From DATBLZ01 sp036555065 (GTDB taxonomy: Bacteria; Pseudomonadota; Gammaproteobacteria; Steroidobacterales; Rariloculaceae), in the NCBI GenBank assembly GCA_036555065.1, contig DATBLZ010000163.1, positions 1-5,439 on the forward strand: 5,439 nt of DNA. Reading direction: 5' to 3'. The translations under genes and the position numbers were made by a program. Below, piece after piece: positions 5,268 through 5,439 of the stretch. The stretch's first letter is position 1; each line of letters begins with the position of its first letter. Under the pieces are notes generated by a model. The model was not told the DNA's origin and made no database searches. It was given only the letters and a program-made list of their open reading frames with translations.

Positions 5268-5439
5268 CTAGGTCCGCACGATCTGCACGGGGATTCCCGC
5301 CGGATCGCGGACGTGGAACCCGTAGTCGAGGTTCTGCTCGGGCGCTAGCCCGAGCGCCATAAGCGACTGAGTTGCCGACTCGCGCTCGAAGCCGTCGACC
5401 GCGATCGCAAAGTGGTCGACGATGCCGGTCGGGGCCTTG
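5268..5439 (-). CDS. VOC (glyoxalase-fold) family protein, C-terminal part, cut by window edge
   Basis: The minus strand reads open from the window edge for 56 codons to a TAG at 5268-5270. The visible part contains GIVDHFAIAVDGF (5-17), SLMALGL (25-31) and the ending LDYGFHVRDPAGIPVQIVRT (37-56). The pattern DHFAIAV, then an ALGL helix, then GFHVRDPxGIPVQI is the second beta-alpha-beta module of VOC superfamily proteins (glyoxalase I/extradiol dioxygenase fold). The His in DHFAIAV is a possible metal ligand. The place where many members have a Glu ligand in a DPxGxxxE pattern has Gln in VQI, so a glyoxalase I reaction should not be assumed. The start and N-terminal module lie beyond the right edge. 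It is convergent with the secreted-protein cluster, so a functional link to it is not implied. Confidence 0.8.
   Translation of the reverse strand, partial: KAPTGIVDHFAIAVDGFERESATQSLMALGLAPEQNLDYGFHVRDPAGIPVQIVRT

Overview
The window looks like a piece of G+C-rich proteobacterial chromosome, most likely gammaproteobacterial. The reasons are strong G/C bias at third codon positions, a short LepB-type signal peptidase of the kind common in Gammaproteobacteria, and a repetitive palindrome (GCGGCTGAAGCCGC followed by TCCCACA) resembling the REP elements of pseudomonads and xanthomonads. The taxonomic call is inference. No rRNA, tRNA, CRISPR array, insertion sequence or phage gene was seen.

Layout: (1) Positions 1-224 hold no full gene. 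A short minus-strand reading frame resembles the C-terminal helix of a COG3636/HigA-type antitoxin, and there is a GC hairpin just past the next gene. (2) 225-1430, minus strand: an exported PQQ-dependent aldose sugar dehydrogenase of the YliI/Asd type. (3) A 71-base divergent intergenic region. (4) 1502-5242, plus strand: five tightly packed genes. They encode a compact signal peptidase I, a small DUF6152 secreted protein, a secreted protein of a family I cannot name, an exported metallo-beta-lactamase-fold hydrolase with altered metal ligands, and a second, divergent member of the unnamed family. (5) 5268-5439, minus strand: the C-terminal end of a VOC (glyoxalase-fold) protein, convergent with the cluster and cut by the window edge.

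Gene packing suggests co-transcription: 42 bases, then a 17-base overlap, then stop and start codons abutting (TAAATG), then an ATGA overlap. Every product downstream of the signal peptidase has an apparent N-terminal signal peptide, so the cluster reads as an envelope or periplasmic module: one processing enzyme plus four exported proteins, including two paralogues flanking a hydrolase. Its substrate cannot be read from sequence.

The two most interesting points are a REP-like element with three 15-base tandem units lying exactly between the DUF6152 stop codon and the signal peptide of the next protein, and the MBL hydrolase in which the usual HxHxDH metal motif is QADADH. The repeated pairing of unnamed-family proteins with this MBL enzyme is the best candidate for an undescribed system.
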